DNA of 5,359 nt from Haloquadratum sp. J07HQX50. GTDB taxonomy: Archaea; Halobacteriota; Halobacteria; Halobacteriales; Haloferacaceae. Of this stretch, positions 5,102-5,359 are shown one piece after another. Within the stretch, counting starts at the first letter, position 1, and each line of letters begins with the position of its first letter. The stretch spans positions 273,084 to 278,442 of the forward strand of contig KE356563.1 in assembly GCA_000416005.1 (NCBI GenBank), given 5' to 3'. Both the position numbers and the translations under genes were made by a program. Under the pieces are notes generated by a model. The model made no database searches and had not been told where the DNA came from. It saw nothing but the letters and a program-made list of their open reading frames with translations.

Positions 5102-5145
5102 TCAGCAGGTGATACAAACGGCGTGCTGAATACAGGGCACATATC
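5074..5145 (+). repeat. Dispersed repeat, copy B, with hairpin
   Basis: Partner of 1070-1145, same orientation, sharing GCTGAAA, GGTGATA and CGTGCTGAATACA blocks. It contains its own short inverted repeat, GCTGAA (5092-5097) and TTCAGC (5101-5106), with a 3-base loop. The second arm overlaps the stop codon of the minus-strand gene at 5102. Confidence 0.6.
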
Positions 5146-5359
5146 TTGCACGGACAGCTGAGAGACATCCAGATTTATCAAGACGCGTTTGTTCCTCTTC
5201 GATACGTTCAGCTATGTCTGGAAGCGGATATGCAACGCTGTCAGGGTCAACAAGCAGGGCTCGCAACGAATCCGGCAACTGCTGCTTTTCAGCATCGGTG
5301 AGCAGCGCCGCAACACTCTGTCGGTAGTCTACAGCGTCAACAGAGTCATGACCGAGCTT
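5102..5359 (-). CDS. 3' end of an unidentified acidic protein, cut by the window end
   Basis: The minus frame is open from the window edge to a TGA at 5104-5102, giving 85 residues; the start lies beyond 5359. The first 65 or so residues are typical haloarchaeal soluble protein: acidic, helix-rich, with SVAALLTDAEKQQLPDSL, then YPLPDIAERIEEEQTRL. The last 20 or so change character and become Cys-rich (CIQHAVCITC). That change coincides with entry into copy B of the dispersed repeat (up to 5145), so the native C-terminus may have ended near DKSG and been replaced when the repeat arrived. The protein is not recognised. The frame itself is well supported by composition. Confidence 0.65.
   Translation of the reverse strand, partial: KLGHDSVDAVDYRQSVAALLTDAEKQQLPDSLRALLVDPDSVAYPLPDIAERIEEEQTRLDKSGCLSAVRARYVPCIQHAVCITC

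Noticed and set aside
4793..5168. Minus-strand frames of 60 and 90 residues
   Set aside because: They are rich in Arg, Pro, Cys and Ser without domain features, and the longer one runs through the dispersed repeat.

Overview
The window looks like accessory or plasmid-type DNA from a halophilic archaeon (class Halobacteria). Three things point that way. There is a secreted protein with a twin-arginine (Tat) signal, the dominant haloarchaeal export route. There is a decayed insertion sequence whose transposase reads like the haloarchaeal branch of the IS6 family. The predicted proteins are rich in Asp/Glu, and the best Shine-Dalgarno match is GGTGAT. By eye the base composition is mixed and not strongly GC-rich, and coding density is low, as expected of an island or plasmid that has collected mobile-element debris.

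Layout. 1-250: a possible 3' end of a plus-strand gene, overlapped by a 48-residue two-helix membrane protein gene on the minus strand. 250-1216: no convincing gene; its right part holds copy A of a diverged dispersed repeat (1070-1145). 1217-1459: an 80-residue two-helix membrane protein. 1483-2164: a degenerate IS6-family element with recognisable inverted ends and a transposase broken by a frameshift and a premature stop. 2280-3359: a Tat-exported protein made of three tandem copies of a domain of about 100 residues, with a visible TATA-like element and ribosome binding site. 3360 to about 3870: non-coding, hairpin-rich DNA that could be a relic of an IS200/IS605-type (TnpB or PATE-like) element. 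4016-4162: another 48-residue two-helix membrane protein on the minus strand, whose frame continues upstream without a start codon. 4284-4313: a pentanucleotide tandem repeat, followed at 4381-4680 by a small protein of two tandem winged-helix-like units. 4681-5101: no convincing gene. 5102-5359: the 3' end of a minus-strand gene that runs off the window, its last codons overlapping copy B of the dispersed repeat.

No operon or shared pathway can be shown. The genes are short, mostly isolated and in both orientations, and repeats or mobile-element remains lie between them. The most interesting points are the triplicated exported protein, the tandem-duplicated winged-helix protein beside a tandem DNA repeat, the hairpin cluster downstream of the Tat gene, and the two copies of the dispersed repeat about 4 kb apart.
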